64,000 nucleotides of DNA from an uncultured Clostridia bacterium (lineage in GTDB: Bacteria; Bacillota; Clostridia; Christensenellales; CAG-314): NCBI GenBank assembly GCA_934230325.1, contig CAKQEP010000003.1:62001-126000 (forward strand), in the 5' to 3' direction. A program made the translations under genes and the position numbers. Below are positions 15,563-24,061 of this stretch, piece by piece (within the stretch, counting starts at the first letter, position 1; each line of letters starts with the position of its first letter). Below the pieces are notes generated by a model. That model searched no databases and had not been told where the DNA came from. It saw only the letters and a program-made list of their open reading frames with translations.

Positions 15563-17113
15563 TTATGCCGTTTTTTGGTGATAGATAACTATTTTGTCGT
15601 CTTTACTCACGGGGTCGGTCAACTCGGGATTTATCTTTAAAATGTCCGCCACCGTCATATTTAAACTTTTTGCGACCTCCCAAACGCTGTCGCCTTCGTT
15701 TACGATACAAACTTCTATCGCGCTGTCCGATTTTGCCAGCGGCTCTCCTTCCGTAACGCCGCAAACAAAGGTGGTAGTCATATCCTTGACGATATTTATC
15801 GATAAAGCAACGTCAAAATCCAGCGACAATACGCCGTTTTTGAGTTCTGTTTGCGCTTGTTTTACCGCGCCTTGCACAAAAGGAGTATCGCTGAGTTCTA
15901 CAAAAGGAATGTCTACCGTTTCGCTGAACGGTACGCTGAATTTTTCACTCTCCGTCTTAACGACAAACAGGTCTTTGTCCTTTTCTTCGTCGGTTTCTTC
16001 TTCGATTTTTTCCGTTTTGGTCGTGTACAACAACGTTCCCTCTACGGTTCCGCTTACCGTAACGCCGTTTTCCGTGCTTTTTGACTCTACTACGTCTACG
16101 CTTACGCCCGCCATAGCAACGGCGGCGTCGGGGTTTGCCAAAGATATTTCGCCGTACGCGTTTATCAGCCTGCCAAACACGCCGCTACTCAATACGGAGT
16201 ATGCGGGGCAGATTTTAAGGTCGAGTTTATGCGTTGCGCTGTAAGCGTCGCAAATCACGGGTACGGTTTGCTTTTGAGTGATAAAACCTCTCGCTTCCAA
16301 CGTTATTTCCGCTTGAAAACCGCTGTTTTTGTCTTCCTCCTTTACGTCGAGATGTATTCGGTTGCTTTTGACGTTTGCGTATACGAAAGGCTCTCCGATA
16401 CCGCCCGTCGCTATCTGACGGCTAAACAAAAATCCGCTTATTGCGTTTTTTACGTTGCCATCGCCGGATAAGTACACCAGATTTAAAAAGGCTTCGCCGT
16501 CCACAGTGAGTACTCCTTCGCTCACCGACGCGGAATTTATCACCGCTTGACTTTGCGCAGACAAAACGCGAACGATATTGTCGTCTATCTCCGCTTCGCC
16601 GCCGACGGTAAAAGTTTCTTCCACCGCCGCAGTGACTGCGCCGTAGTTAAAGTCGCAGGTCTTAAACTCAAAGTCGCCGCTTTCCACGTACTCTTTTTCC
16701 TGCGTGTTTATCGCAAAAAAGGCGGCGTTTATTATTGCCGATACGGATATTTCCTGCGTATCGACGGAATAAGCGCAATCGATGACCGACAAATCGATTT
16801 TTGCCAACGAGTCGGGTGTGATTTCTTCGTTTTTAAACACGTCGTCAAAATCCACCGTATAGTTTAAACCGACGACTTTGCCGTCTTGGTCGGTCAACAA
16901 AATTTTTGCCGACGCTTTTCCGCCGTAACTTAATTGCCCCGCAAAACACTCCGAACGCGTCAAGTAGGGGGATAGGTTTACGCAAAGCACTTTTTCTATT
17001 TTTCCGTCCTTTAACGTCGCCTTAAAGCGAACTTCCGTTTGCTTTTGACCTATCGCGGTAAGCGCGCCGTATTTGAAACTTCCAACGTTTTTTTCTGCCA
17101 TTTTTTCTGCCAT
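15563..17113 (-). CDS. sipL: SipL-like SPOCS/LysM spore coat morphogenetic protein
   Basis: A 516-residue protein composed of several beta-rich repeats of the SPOCS (DUF3794) type, visible in pairs such as SVIDCAYSVDTQEISVSAIINAAF and FKATLKDGKIEKVLCVNL-like segments, ending in a LysM domain (about 466-513, EGDSVWEVAKSLNMTVADILKINPEL). In Clostridioides difficile SipL binds SpoIVA through its LysM domain and is needed to encase the forespore in coat; the same role is inferred. There is no signal peptide, as expected for a mother-cell cytosolic protein. The ATG at 17113 has GGAGG 12 bases upstream; a second in-frame ATG four codons on is possible. The upstream gap holds no clear sigma-E promoter. 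Confidence 0.83.
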   Translation of the reverse strand: MAEKMAEKNVGSFKYGALTAIGQKQTEVRFKATLKDGKIEKVLCVNLSPYLTRSECFAGQLSYGGKASAKILLTDQDGKVVGLNYTVDFDDVFKNEEITPDSLAKIDLSVIDCAYSVDTQEISVSAIINAAFFAINTQEKEYVESGDFEFKTCDFNYGAVTAAVEETFTVGGEAEIDDNIVRVLSAQSQAVINSASVSEGVLTVDGEAFLNLVYLSGDGNVKNAISGFLFSRQIATGGIGEPFVYANVKSNRIHLDVKEEDKNSGFQAEITLEARGFITQKQTVPVICDAYSATHKLDLKICPAYSVLSSGVFGRLINAYGEISLANPDAAVAMAGVSVDVVESKSTENGVTVSGTVEGTLLYTTKTEKIEEETDEEKDKDLFVVKTESEKFSVPFSETVDIPFVELSDTPFVQGAVKQAQTELKNGVLSLDFDVALSINIVKDMTTTFVCGVTEGEPLAKSDSAIEVCIVNEGDSVWEVAKSLNMTVADILKINPELTDPVSKDDKIVIYHQKTA

Positions 17114-17329
17114 ACTAAATTGTTACCTCCGTTTAAAGCAGACGCAAGGCGCGCCGCCGTACTTTTTTTGGTTTTTTGCAAAAATCGTCCGCATTTCCGC
17201 CGCCAAGAAAATCAATCGCCGCTCAAAAGGAATATTTTGCAAAAAGCGGCTGTCGGCGTAAACTTTGGGCAATTCCCGCTAAACGCTTGCACAATTTAAA
17301 ATATGACGATATTTTTGTTTTAGAACTTT

Positions 17330-17581
17330 TTAGGCGTCGGGAACGGGTTTTTCTCTAAACGCGACGTCGCCGCACAACAAATCGGTGTAACTGCAACTTA
17401 CTCTGTCAAATATCTGTCCGTATGCGGTGATTACAAACACGTTGTTGTAAAACTCGCTTATTTTGCCGTCAAAGTACACTATCTTGTTGCGTCCTTTGTT
17501 GTATCTGACCGTCAACTGCTTGCCCAACAAACTTTCCACTTTCTTTTTTGCGATTTCTACGTTCATCGTTTTTTTGCGCAT
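17330..17581 (-). CDS. veg: Veg family protein
   Basis: A small 83-residue protein of the Veg family, abundant in vegetative Firmicute cells and linked to biofilm control and spore outgrowth in Bacillus. The conserved pattern is GKQLTVRYNKGRNK (about 20-33), GKISEFYNNVFVI, and the SYTDLLCGDV end, which match the B. subtilis RLT, VFVI and SYADIL segments. It stands alone before sipL with an ATG at 17581 and GGGAGAG upstream. The biochemical role is not established even for the family. Confidence 0.85.
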   Translation of the reverse strand: MRKKTMNVEIAKKKVESLLGKQLTVRYNKGRNKIVYFDGKISEFYNNVFVITAYGQIFDRVSCSYTDLLCGDVAFREKPVPDA

Positions 17582-17633
17582 GTCAAAAACTCTCCCGCTA
17601 TATTTTTTCCCAACGCCGCGATTTTAAACGGCG

Positions 17634-17960
17634 TTACCCGCAAAACTCTACTCCAAAAAGTAATAATTGATTTATTTTGGCGTCGGTCAACGCATAAAAT
17701 ACAATTTTGCCCTGCCTCTCGCAACTCACTATGTTTTGACTTTTTAACAACCCCAACTGATGCGATACCGTCGTTTGATTAAGTCCGCATACGTCGGCTA
17801 TGTCGCTTACGCACATCTTTTTTATCGCCAACGCGCTCAAAACCCGCAATCGAGTTCCGTCGGCAAACGCCGCAAAAAACCGCGACAATGCAAATGCGTC
17901 TTTTTGGCTGGGAAGATAATATAATATTTCGTTTTTTTGGGCGGAATCTATTATTTTCAT
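17634..17960 (-). CDS. ArsR-type winged-helix regulator
   Basis: A 108-residue regulator with the ArsR fold: FFAAFADGTRLRVLSAL, then CVSDIADVCGLNQTTVSHQLGLLKSQNIV (recognition helix) and the wing RQGKIVFYALTD. No classical metal-binding ELCVCD motif is present; the equivalent is KMCVSD with one Cys, and two further Cys occur (C in DVCG, C near the end). The frame is open further upstream but the domain begins near ATG 17960. That ATG lacks a well-spaced ribosome-binding site (AAAGGTGA is about 19 bases away), so the exact start is uncertain. It is divergent from the small gene at 18046. Confidence 0.8.
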   Translation of the reverse strand: MKIIDSAQKNEILYYLPSQKDAFALSRFFAAFADGTRLRVLSALAIKKMCVSDIADVCGLNQTTVSHQLGLLKSQNIVSCERQGKIVFYALTDAKINQLLLFGVEFCG

Positions 17961-17980
17961 CGGTTTTAGTCTAACACTGT

Positions 17981-18009
17981 CACCTTTTAGAAAAATAAGA
18001 CATATTGTA
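17981..18009 (+). promoter_or_regulatory. Sigma-K-like promoter of the small hydrophobic gene
   Basis: CACC (17981-17984), a 16-base spacer and CATATTGTA (18001-18009) match the mother-cell sigma-K consensus (ACC, 16-17 bases, CATANNNTA) completely. The expected start lies near 18016, 30 bases before the ATG, with a strong ribosome-binding site between. Confidence 0.55.
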
Positions 18010-18045
18010 ATACAAAAACGATTATTGTCTTTTTGGGAGGTAGGT

Positions 18046-18261
18046 ATGGGAACGACAAACAACCTTTTGTATCTTTTGCTTTTGTATGCGGTGCTCGATA
18101 AAGACGGCAAATTGAGTACTTCGACGGGACTTTTGATTGCCTTAGGCGTTTTGGTATGCACGAGCGGTTGTTTAAACGGCGGAAACAATCAGTGCGCCAA
18201 CTATCGCAACAACTTTAACCCATACCAAAGCAACTTTACATACGGAAACGCTCTCCTTTAA
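18046..18261 (+). CDS. Small hydrophobic protein, possible spore component
   Basis: A 71-residue protein of unknown family. Residues about 6-17 and 26-44 are hydrophobic, separated by a short charged stretch DKDGKLST. The C-terminal third is rich in Asn, Tyr and Phe (NNQCANYRNNFNPYQSNF) and has two Cys. ATG 18046 with GGGAGG immediately upstream is preferred over an upstream in-frame ATG. A sigma-K-like promoter precedes it and a terminator follows, so it is a complete one-gene unit. Composition and promoter suggest a spore coat or outer membrane peptide, which is an inference only. Confidence 0.65.
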   Translation: MGTTNNLLYLLLLYAVLDKDGKLSTSTGLLIALGVLVCTSGCLNGGNNQCANYRNNFNPYQSNFTYGNALL

Positions 18262-18280
18262 AAAAATCAACCAAATAAAA

Positions 18281-18305
18281 AAGGCGGTGATTTTTTCACC
18301 GTCTT
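18281..18305 (+). terminator. Terminator of the small hydrophobic gene
   Basis: A 10-base stem with one G-U pair (aaggcggtga / tcaccgtctt) and a T5 loop, followed after four bases by a T6 run, 20 bases past the stop codon. The mirror side can serve the converging minus-strand genes. Confidence 0.7.
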
Positions 18306-18364
18306 GGATTTTTTGTTTTTTGCGGACAATTTAAGCCTTTTGTCGGTTGCCGTTTTGCGTTGCA

Positions 18365-18892
18365 TTAAAGTTTTAGCAACTTTGTCATAAACTGTTTAAG
18401 CCACAAAAAAACATACTTTAACGCAATCATATACAAAACGAATACCGCTTGCGCCACAGCGATTGCGACGTAAAGATACCATTTTTGTTCAAACACCGTT
18501 TGCCACGTTTCAAAAAACAAAAAGCGATAGACGCATAAATACGCGGCAAGCCCTGCTTCAAACAACGCGACGTTTATTACCCACCCCGCCGCTTTTGGTA
18601 TTTTTGTTTGGTCGAGGTAGTACTTGCTCACGCACAGCGGCGCAAACAGCAAGACAAAGGGCAAAACTTCCAAATATTTGCCGGTAATAAGGCACGCGAT
18701 AATAGTTGACGCGGCGTAAGAAGCAAAGCAACTCCAAAAGTTTTTTGGCGCGACAAAGGCGTTTGCAAGCACGCACAACGCCGCCGCCAAAGAAGTCGTA
18801 TAGTTTATCGGGAGATATGCGCCCGCTATCAAAAACACCGTCGCAAGCGCGGAAAGAACTCCGCACACGGCTATTATCTTTGCTTTTGACAT
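18365..18892 (-). CDS. Integral membrane protein of the trpS-linked module
   Basis: A 175-residue protein with about five hydrophobic helices (about 3-22, 30-48, 52-82, 99-120, 133-160) and a basic C-terminus. I do not recognise a named family; the overall look is of a small multi-span protein of unknown role. The start is ATG 18892, four bases after the stop of the upstream gene; no separate ribosome-binding site is seen, so translation is probably coupled. It is the last gene of the run trpS, DUF5685-like, J-like, membrane protein. An alternative longer frame overlapping the upstream gene is unlikely. Confidence 0.75.
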   Translation of the reverse strand: MSKAKIIAVCGVLSALATVFLIAGAYLPINYTTSLAAALCVLANAFVAPKNFWSCFASYAASTIIACLITGKYLEVLPFVLLFAPLCVSKYYLDQTKIPKAAGWVINVALFEAGLAAYLCVYRFLFFETWQTVFEQKWYLYVAIAVAQAVFVLYMIALKYVFLWLKQFMTKLLKL

Positions 18893-18896
18893 ATTT

Positions 18897-19547
18897 TTAG
18901 CGGCAGCCCGTACAGATGCAGTTGCAACAATCGCAACACATATTTGCAAGGCATATATCGCCGCAACAACTACCCGTACACGTTCCGTTGTCGGTATAAG
19001 TCGTTCCGCTGTCGCCGGCGGGGCGGGATTGTTCCTGCCCCGACATTTTGTCGGGCGACACTTTTTTGCTTGACAGAATTTTGTTGAGTTTGTCCAGACT
19101 GTTTTTGTAACGCGGGTTGTCGGGCTCCATTTTTACGCAGGTTTCCAACTGTTTTTTGGACTCTACGTACCAACTTTTTTTGTAGTACACCACCGACTGC
19201 ATATAGTGCCACTCGGCGTCGCGTTCCGTCACGTCGTCGAGCATTTCCTGCGCGGCGTCAAGGTTGTCGTTTTTGATGTGTTGCTCCACCTTTGAATAAA
19301 AACCGTTGCCATAACTCCCGTTTGCGTCGCCGCTTTCGCTTGCCTGACGCGCTTGGTAAGTTGCGGAAAACACTCGTATCGCTTCGTCTATTTTGTCAAG
19401 ATTTTTGGTTGCTTCGTTGCCTACTCTGCCCTGCTCGAATTGTTTTTGACGGTATTGCTCTCTTAATGAGTCATAACTCGTCTGCGCCTCTTGTAACGTG
19501 GCGTCTTTACTTATCTGCAAAACTTTGCACGCTTGCTCGAAAGTCAT
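18897..19547 (-). CDS. J-domain-like protein with Cys-rich C-terminal tail
   Basis: A 216-residue protein. Residues 1-66 look like a J-domain (FEQACKVLQISKDATLQEAQTSYDSLREQYR, then a helix IDEAIRVFSATYQAR) but the HPD motif that stimulates Hsp70 is absent. Residues about 83-160 contain TPR-like helices (LDAAQEMLDDVTERDAEWHYMQSVVYY). The tail (190-215) holds 11 Cys in 26 residues, including CC, CCDCC and CTGC groups, suggesting metal binding or lipid attachment. It overlaps the DUF5685-like gene by 4 bases (ATGA). ATG 19547 has AGGAGAG upstream. Function is unknown; a scaffold for the adjacent proteins is a guess. Confidence 0.75.
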   Translation of the reverse strand: MTFEQACKVLQISKDATLQEAQTSYDSLREQYRQKQFEQGRVGNEATKNLDKIDEAIRVFSATYQARQASESGDANGSYGNGFYSKVEQHIKNDNLDAAQEMLDDVTERDAEWHYMQSVVYYKKSWYVESKKQLETCVKMEPDNPRYKNSLDKLNKILSSKKVSPDKMSGQEQSRPAGDSGTTYTDNGTCTGSCCGDICLANMCCDCCNCICTGCR

Positions 19548-20404
19548 TTTTTGCTCTCCTTGTCGTACATAATCCGCTCCGTCGTTTGGCGGAGAGATTC
19601 GTATATTATATTTTTGAGTACGCATGCGTATGCGTTGAGGTTTAAGTCGTTAAAATCCGCCGCTATCCTGTTGAGCGTGGAATAAATCACAAACTCGATT
19701 TCCTGCGCGTTGTCTGCGACAAACTGCTTGCGGTTTTTGTAATTTTTTAGCCACGCGACAAACGGATTGTAGTTTTTGCGTTTTACGTCGCGTTTGAGGT
19801 CGTCCAACGCGTCGATAAGATAAATCCATTTGCCTACGTTGTAACAAAGACTCTTGACAAGGTTGTCGCAATCGTTTCCCAACCCGTACTCCGCTATATT
19901 TTGCGTAATAAGCGCGGAATAATGACAAACTTGGTCTATGTTGTCGCAGTTTCTTTTTTCTGCCGCGTACAAATCGGCGTAATGCCGTTTTAATTCTTTG
20001 TCCAACTCGGGCGCGTCTTGCGCCGCTTTGCGGTAACTTTTTTTTAGCGCGTTTAACACCGCTCTTTTTTTTAGCGAAGGCTCGTCGGCTACGTCGTCCG
20101 CCGCTTTAAGCCTTATGAGCAGAACGTTTGCCGTCGCAAGTTTGTCGGTGACAGAATCGCGTTTTAATATGCTTCTTTTTTTAAAGGGCGACGCAACGCA
20201 CCGAGCCATCACTATTTGCGCCGGAACGTCTGCAACGGAATGAAACAGCAAGTTGAAAAAGTTTATATCAAAGTTTGCCGTCAACCGCGACGTATTGCCG
20301 TACATATCCTTTAGCGACATACACAGCCCGCACAAAAAGGTGTGCCACAGCCCGTACTGTTGTTTTGTAAGGCTGTCTTTTTTTACGTTTACGTATCCAA
20401 ACAT
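19544..20404 (-). CDS. DUF5685-like protein with two Asp-rich motifs
   Basis: A 286-residue, mostly helical protein. It opens MFGYVNVKKDSL and has a paired cysteine motif CGLC (C25, C28), both features I associate with the DUF5685 family. Two acidic motifs, DDVADE (103-108) and DALDDLKRD (198-206) followed by KRKNYNPF, are placed like the two Mg-diphosphate-binding motifs of all-alpha prenyl and squalene/phytoene synthases. That similarity is only by eye. No membrane segment is present. Its ATG overlaps the trpS stop (TGATG), and it overlaps the J-like gene by 4 bases, so the module is translated together. Substrate and role are unknown. Confidence 0.7.
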   Translation of the reverse strand: MFGYVNVKKDSLTKQQYGLWHTFLCGLCMSLKDMYGNTSRLTANFDINFFNLLFHSVADVPAQIVMARCVASPFKKRSILKRDSVTDKLATANVLLIRLKAADDVADEPSLKKRAVLNALKKSYRKAAQDAPELDKELKRHYADLYAAEKRNCDNIDQVCHYSALITQNIAEYGLGNDCDNLVKSLCYNVGKWIYLIDALDDLKRDVKRKNYNPFVAWLKNYKNRKQFVADNAQEIEFVIYSTLNRIAADFNDLNLNAYACVLKNIIYESLRQTTERIMYDKESKK

Positions 20405-21438
20405 CAGATTTTGGGGACAAACCCTATTTTTTTGTACACTTTTGCAAGCGTTTTTTGAGCGCGATACTCGGCTTTTGCCGCGCCTTCTTTAAGGATTTGA
20501 TTGAGATAGGCTTTGTCGGCAAGCAATCTTTTTTGTTCTTGTTGAACGGGCTGCAAAACGGCAATCACGGCGTCGGCTATGCGCGGTTTAAACTCGCCGT
20601 AACCTTTGCCTTCAAACTCTTTTTGCGCCTCTTGCAACGTACACCCCGCAAAAGCGCAGTAAATATTGAGAAGATTGCTTATTTCCGGCTTGTCCTCGCC
20701 GTACCGCACGACGGTGTCGCTGTCCGTCACCGCTCTTTTAAATTTGCGGCGAATATCGTCGGCAGAGTCGCTCATCGCAACGTAAGCGTTTTCGTTCTCG
20801 TCGGATTTGCTCATTTTGCAAGTTGCGTCTTGCAAACTCATTATTCTCGCGCCCGTTTTGGAAATGTACGCGTCCGGCACTACAAAGGTGGGAGAATAGC
20901 GGGAGTTGAACCGCATCGCAATATCGCGAGTAAGTTCGAGATGTTGTTTTTGGTCGGCACCGACGGGAACGAGGTCTGCCTGATACAGCAAAATATCCGA
21001 CGCCATAAGCACGGGATAATCCATAAGTCCCATATTGAGATTGTCCGCGTGACGCGCGCACTTGTCCTTAAACTGCGTCATACGGTTGAGTTCTCCTATA
21101 TAAGTGACGGTGTTGAGTACCCACGCCAACTCGGCGTGTTGCGGTACGTGAGATTGCAAAAAAACCGTGCTCGTATCGGGATTTATTCCGCAAGCAAGGT
21201 AAAGCGCAAGCAACTCCATAGTGTTTGCGCGAAGTTTGGCAGGTTCTTGCGCAACGGTGATGGCGTGCATATCTACGACGCAAAATACGCAGTCGTAATC
21301 GTTTTGCAACGTCACCCAGTTTTTTATCGCGCCGATATAATTGCCTATAGTGATTTTTCCGCTCGGCTGAACTCCGCTGAAAATAATCTTCTTTTTTTGT
21401 TGCGTCTGCTCGTTGACGCCGACGTTTGTCTCTGACAT
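20404..21438 (-). CDS. trpS: Tryptophanyl-tRNA synthetase
   Basis: Class I aminoacyl-tRNA synthetase charging tRNA-Trp, 344 residues (normal length). The HIGH-like motif appears as PSGKITIGNYIGA (about 26-38) and the KMSKS loop as CKMSKSDEN (about 212-220). It is the first gene of the operon that continues with the DUF5685-like, J-like and membrane genes, joined through TGATG. Start ATG 21438 with TTGGAGA upstream. The 195-base leader region carries a sigma-A promoter but no recognisable T-box. Confidence 0.95.
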   Translation of the reverse strand: MSETNVGVNEQTQQKKKIIFSGVQPSGKITIGNYIGAIKNWVTLQNDYDCVFCVVDMHAITVAQEPAKLRANTMELLALYLACGINPDTSTVFLQSHVPQHAELAWVLNTVTYIGELNRMTQFKDKCARHADNLNMGLMDYPVLMASDILLYQADLVPVGADQKQHLELTRDIAMRFNSRYSPTFVVPDAYISKTGARIMSLQDATCKMSKSDENENAYVAMSDSADDIRRKFKRAVTDSDTVVRYGEDKPEISNLLNIYCAFAGCTLQEAQKEFEGKGYGEFKPRIADAVIAVLQPVQQEQKRLLADKAYLNQILKEGAAKAEYRAQKTLAKVYKKIGFVPKI

Positions 21439-21524
21439 GTGCGCAATTCTCCAAAAAAAACGAGTGGTTTATACTTTTGACGAGTTTGTCGTTTAGCCCG
21501 CCTAAAATATTAGCCTTGTTTATT

Positions 21525-21553
21525 ATAATAACAAATTGCGAGCCAAAAATCAA
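21525..21553 (-). promoter_or_regulatory. Sigma-A promoter of the trpS operon
   Basis: On the minus strand, TTGATT (21553-21548), a 17-base spacer and TATTAT (21530-21525) form a good promoter about 85 bases before trpS. The T-box consensus was searched by eye in the leader and not found. Confidence 0.6.
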
Positions 21554-21633
21554 GCAAACCGCAACTGTTTTTTTGAGCGACGCGCACCGCAAAGTAAACT
21601 TTTGGGATAAAACGAGTTGTTTTTGCCCGCCGT

Positions 21634-23313
21634 TTACTGCTTTTTAAAGGTTATTTTTACCGTCGTGCCGACGCCGTAAGCGGAAGTCAACGAGATGTCC
21701 GCGCCGTAAAGACTGCAAATGTGTTTTACTATCGCCAAACCGAGCCCCGTACCGCCCGTTTCGCGAGAACGGGATTTGTTTACGCGATAAAACCTTTCAA
21801 ATATTCTGCTTTGATGCCGTTCCTCTATGCCTATGCCGTCGTCGGATACCGTGAGCGTGGTCGCTGCGCCGTCGTCGCTTTGGGATATATCGACGTTGAC
21901 TTTTCCGCCGTCGTCGTTGTATCTTATTCCGTTTTCCACAAGGTTTTTGACGAGTTCTACGGCGTGCTCCTTCTCTATTTTGATTTTGCCGCCGCCCGAC
22001 ACCGTGACGGTCACGTTTTTGCTTTGCGCAATCCCCGACAAACTGTCTTTGACTTCCTGCGCCACTGCGGCAAGGTCTACTACTTCCGCCGCGTCGCCGT
22101 CGGGTTGCCGCTGCTTTTCCAACCGCGACAAGTCCAGCATATCGTTGATAAGGGTAATTATGCGGCAAACTTCCTTGTCTATTTTGCCCGACAACTCTTT
22201 TGTGGTTTGCTCGGCAGTGTTAAGCAAAATAATATCGTTGAAACCTTTTATCGCCGTCAACGGCGTTTTTAACTCGTGAGAAGCGTTTTCAAAAAACTCG
22301 CCGCGCATCTTTTGACTGTTTTTTACGGCGGTTATGTCGGTCAAAACCACAACCGTATACCCTTTTTTGAGCGACCTTATGGCAACGATATAAATTTTGC
22401 CGTCTTTGTCCATATCAAAAGAAGCGTCGGTTTTGTCGGCAAGACTCTTTGCCAAAGCGTCGTTGAACTCTTTGTCCGCCGTGAGAGCGGTGTAAAGTCT
22501 GCCCTGCGCGCCGCTGCAAAATATCGCGCGCGCGCTGTCGTTTAGCATAGTGACCGTTCCTTCGTCGTCCAAAACCACTATCCCGTCGGAAATGTTGCCA
22601 AGCACATAGTCCAGCCTTTCTTTTTCCGTCGTTGCGGCGCGCATACTGTCCTGCAATTTTTCGCTTAATTCGTTTATCTCGGCAAGCATTGCGTTGACTT
22701 CCTTATCGTTTGTCGTTGCGGTGATTTTTTTGCAAGCGCCCTCTTTGACCGCTGCAAGACTGTTTTTGACTTGCGCCAACGGCTTTATTATGCTGTCGGT
22801 AGCAAACACGCCTGCGAGATAGGATAAAACGAGAACCGCCACAAGCACAAATATCATAGTCGGCAAAGTTTCCGCTACGTATTCGTTTACCGAGTCCACC
22901 GCTATCGCCGTCCGCACAAAAACGTAATCGTCCCCGCCGACATTGACCTTTAACGCATAATACGCCATATCCTTTTTGAGCGTGTCGCTCCGACGAATCT
23001 GCACCGACGGTTTGCCGTTTAACGCCGCAAGAATTTCTGCCCTGTCTATGTGTTGCATACCGACGATAGCCGCGTCGGCGCTGTCCGCCAAAACTATGCC
23101 GTTTTTGTCAACAACCGTCAATCTCACGCCGTCAGGTACGTCTTTGGTGACGTCAACGTTGTAGTTGGCGGCATAAATCTCCGTCATCTGAACTATTTTT
23201 TCCTGCGCTTCTTTTTTGAGAGCGGTTTTGTTTACCGATATTCCCGACAGCAAAATTATCAGCAAAGATATCGTCACTATCGCAAAATTAAACAATACTA
23301 TTTTGTTTTTCAT
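21634..23313 (-). CDS. phoR: Sensor histidine kinase PhoR
   Basis: Membrane-bound sensor of the phosphate-starvation two-component system. The 559-residue protein has a first membrane helix (about 8-26), an outer sensor domain (about 30-145), a second helix (about 150-172), a HAMP-like linker, a PAS-like region (about 235-330), the phospho-accepting H346 in ASHELKTPL, and an ATPase domain with a G box GGTGLGLAIVKHI near the end. It overlaps phoB by 4 bases and lies at the end of the pst-phoU-phoB-phoR run, which fixes the role as PhoR. The last codon is followed by about 80 bases before the trpS promoter. Confidence 0.9.
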   Translation of the reverse strand: MKNKIVLFNFAIVTISLLIILLSGISVNKTALKKEAQEKIVQMTEIYAANYNVDVTKDVPDGVRLTVVDKNGIVLADSADAAIVGMQHIDRAEILAALNGKPSVQIRRSDTLKKDMAYYALKVNVGGDDYVFVRTAIAVDSVNEYVAETLPTMIFVLVAVLVLSYLAGVFATDSIIKPLAQVKNSLAAVKEGACKKITATTNDKEVNAMLAEINELSEKLQDSMRAATTEKERLDYVLGNISDGIVVLDDEGTVTMLNDSARAIFCSGAQGRLYTALTADKEFNDALAKSLADKTDASFDMDKDGKIYIVAIRSLKKGYTVVVLTDITAVKNSQKMRGEFFENASHELKTPLTAIKGFNDIILLNTAEQTTKELSGKIDKEVCRIITLINDMLDLSRLEKQRQPDGDAAEVVDLAAVAQEVKDSLSGIAQSKNVTVTVSGGGKIKIEKEHAVELVKNLVENGIRYNDDGGKVNVDISQSDDGAATTLTVSDDGIGIEERHQSRIFERFYRVNKSRSRETGGTGLGLAIVKHICSLYGADISLTSAYGVGTTVKITFKKQ

Positions 23314-23981
23314 TTTAAAATATACCCCAAGCCTCTTACCGTTTCTATCTCGGCGGCGGAGGAATCCAAGATTTTTCTCAAATCCGCAACGTGAATGTCC
23401 AACGTTCTCGTTTCGCCGTAGTTAAGCCCCCACACTGCGTCCAAAAGGTCGTCGCGGCGCATCGCTTTTTCGGCGTTTAAAACGAGAACTTTTAGCAATT
23501 CGTACTGCTTTAAGGTCAATCGTACGGGTTTTTCGCCGACGGTGACGACGTGTTTGTCGTCGTCTATGCAAACGTCTTTAAAACTCAATTTGTTCCGCTC
23601 GCTCTTTGTCGCGCGAAGTTTTGCCTTTATCCGAGCCACCAACTCCAAAACGCCAAACGGCTTTGATAAGTAATCGTCCGCGCCGAGATTTAAACCTTTA
23701 ACTTTGTCTATTTCCGTCGTTTTTGCCGATACCATTATGACGGGTACGTCTGCCGTCTTTGCGTCGCTTTTGAGGCGCGATAAAATAGAATAACCGTCTT
23801 CCCCGTCCAACATTATGTCCAAAATAAACAAATCGGGTACTCGCTCTTTGACTGCGGCGTACAAATCCGCCGCGCCGCAAAAACATTTTGTTTCAAAACC
23901 CGCCCCGTCAAGCGCAAAGCCGTAAACTTCTCTGATGGATTGCTCGTCGTCAACGGCGTAAATAAGTTTTTTTTGTTGCAT
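23310..23981 (-). CDS. phoB: Response regulator PhoB/PhoP
   Basis: OmpR-type DNA-binding response regulator, 223 residues. The receiver domain (about 5-118) has the acidic pair D11/D12, the phospho-acceptor D55 in ILDIMLDGEDGY and K in LSKPFG; the winged-helix output domain (about 128-223) contains RLTLKQYELLKVL and GETRTLDIHVADLRK. The start is ATG 23981 with GAGGGGAA; the frame is open further upstream into phoU but that part is unlike the family. It should bind the repeats upstream of pstS. Overlap with phoR is 4 bases. Confidence 0.93.
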   Translation of the reverse strand: MQQKKLIYAVDDEQSIREVYGFALDGAGFETKCFCGAADLYAAVKERVPDLFILDIMLDGEDGYSILSRLKSDAKTADVPVIMVSAKTTEIDKVKGLNLGADDYLSKPFGVLELVARIKAKLRATKSERNKLSFKDVCIDDDKHVVTVGEKPVRLTLKQYELLKVLVLNAEKAMRRDDLLDAVWGLNYGETRTLDIHVADLRKILDSSAAEIETVRGLGYILK

Positions 23982-24061
23982 ATTCCCCTCTTTTTTTAGT
24001 TTTGACTTTTTGTCGGTTGTCGAGAGTCTTTTTTTGTTTTTTTTAACGCGGCTTTTTTTGT

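Noticed and set aside
21439..21633. T-box leader before trpS
   Set aside because: No T-box core sequence or antiterminator/terminator pair could be found on the minus strand.
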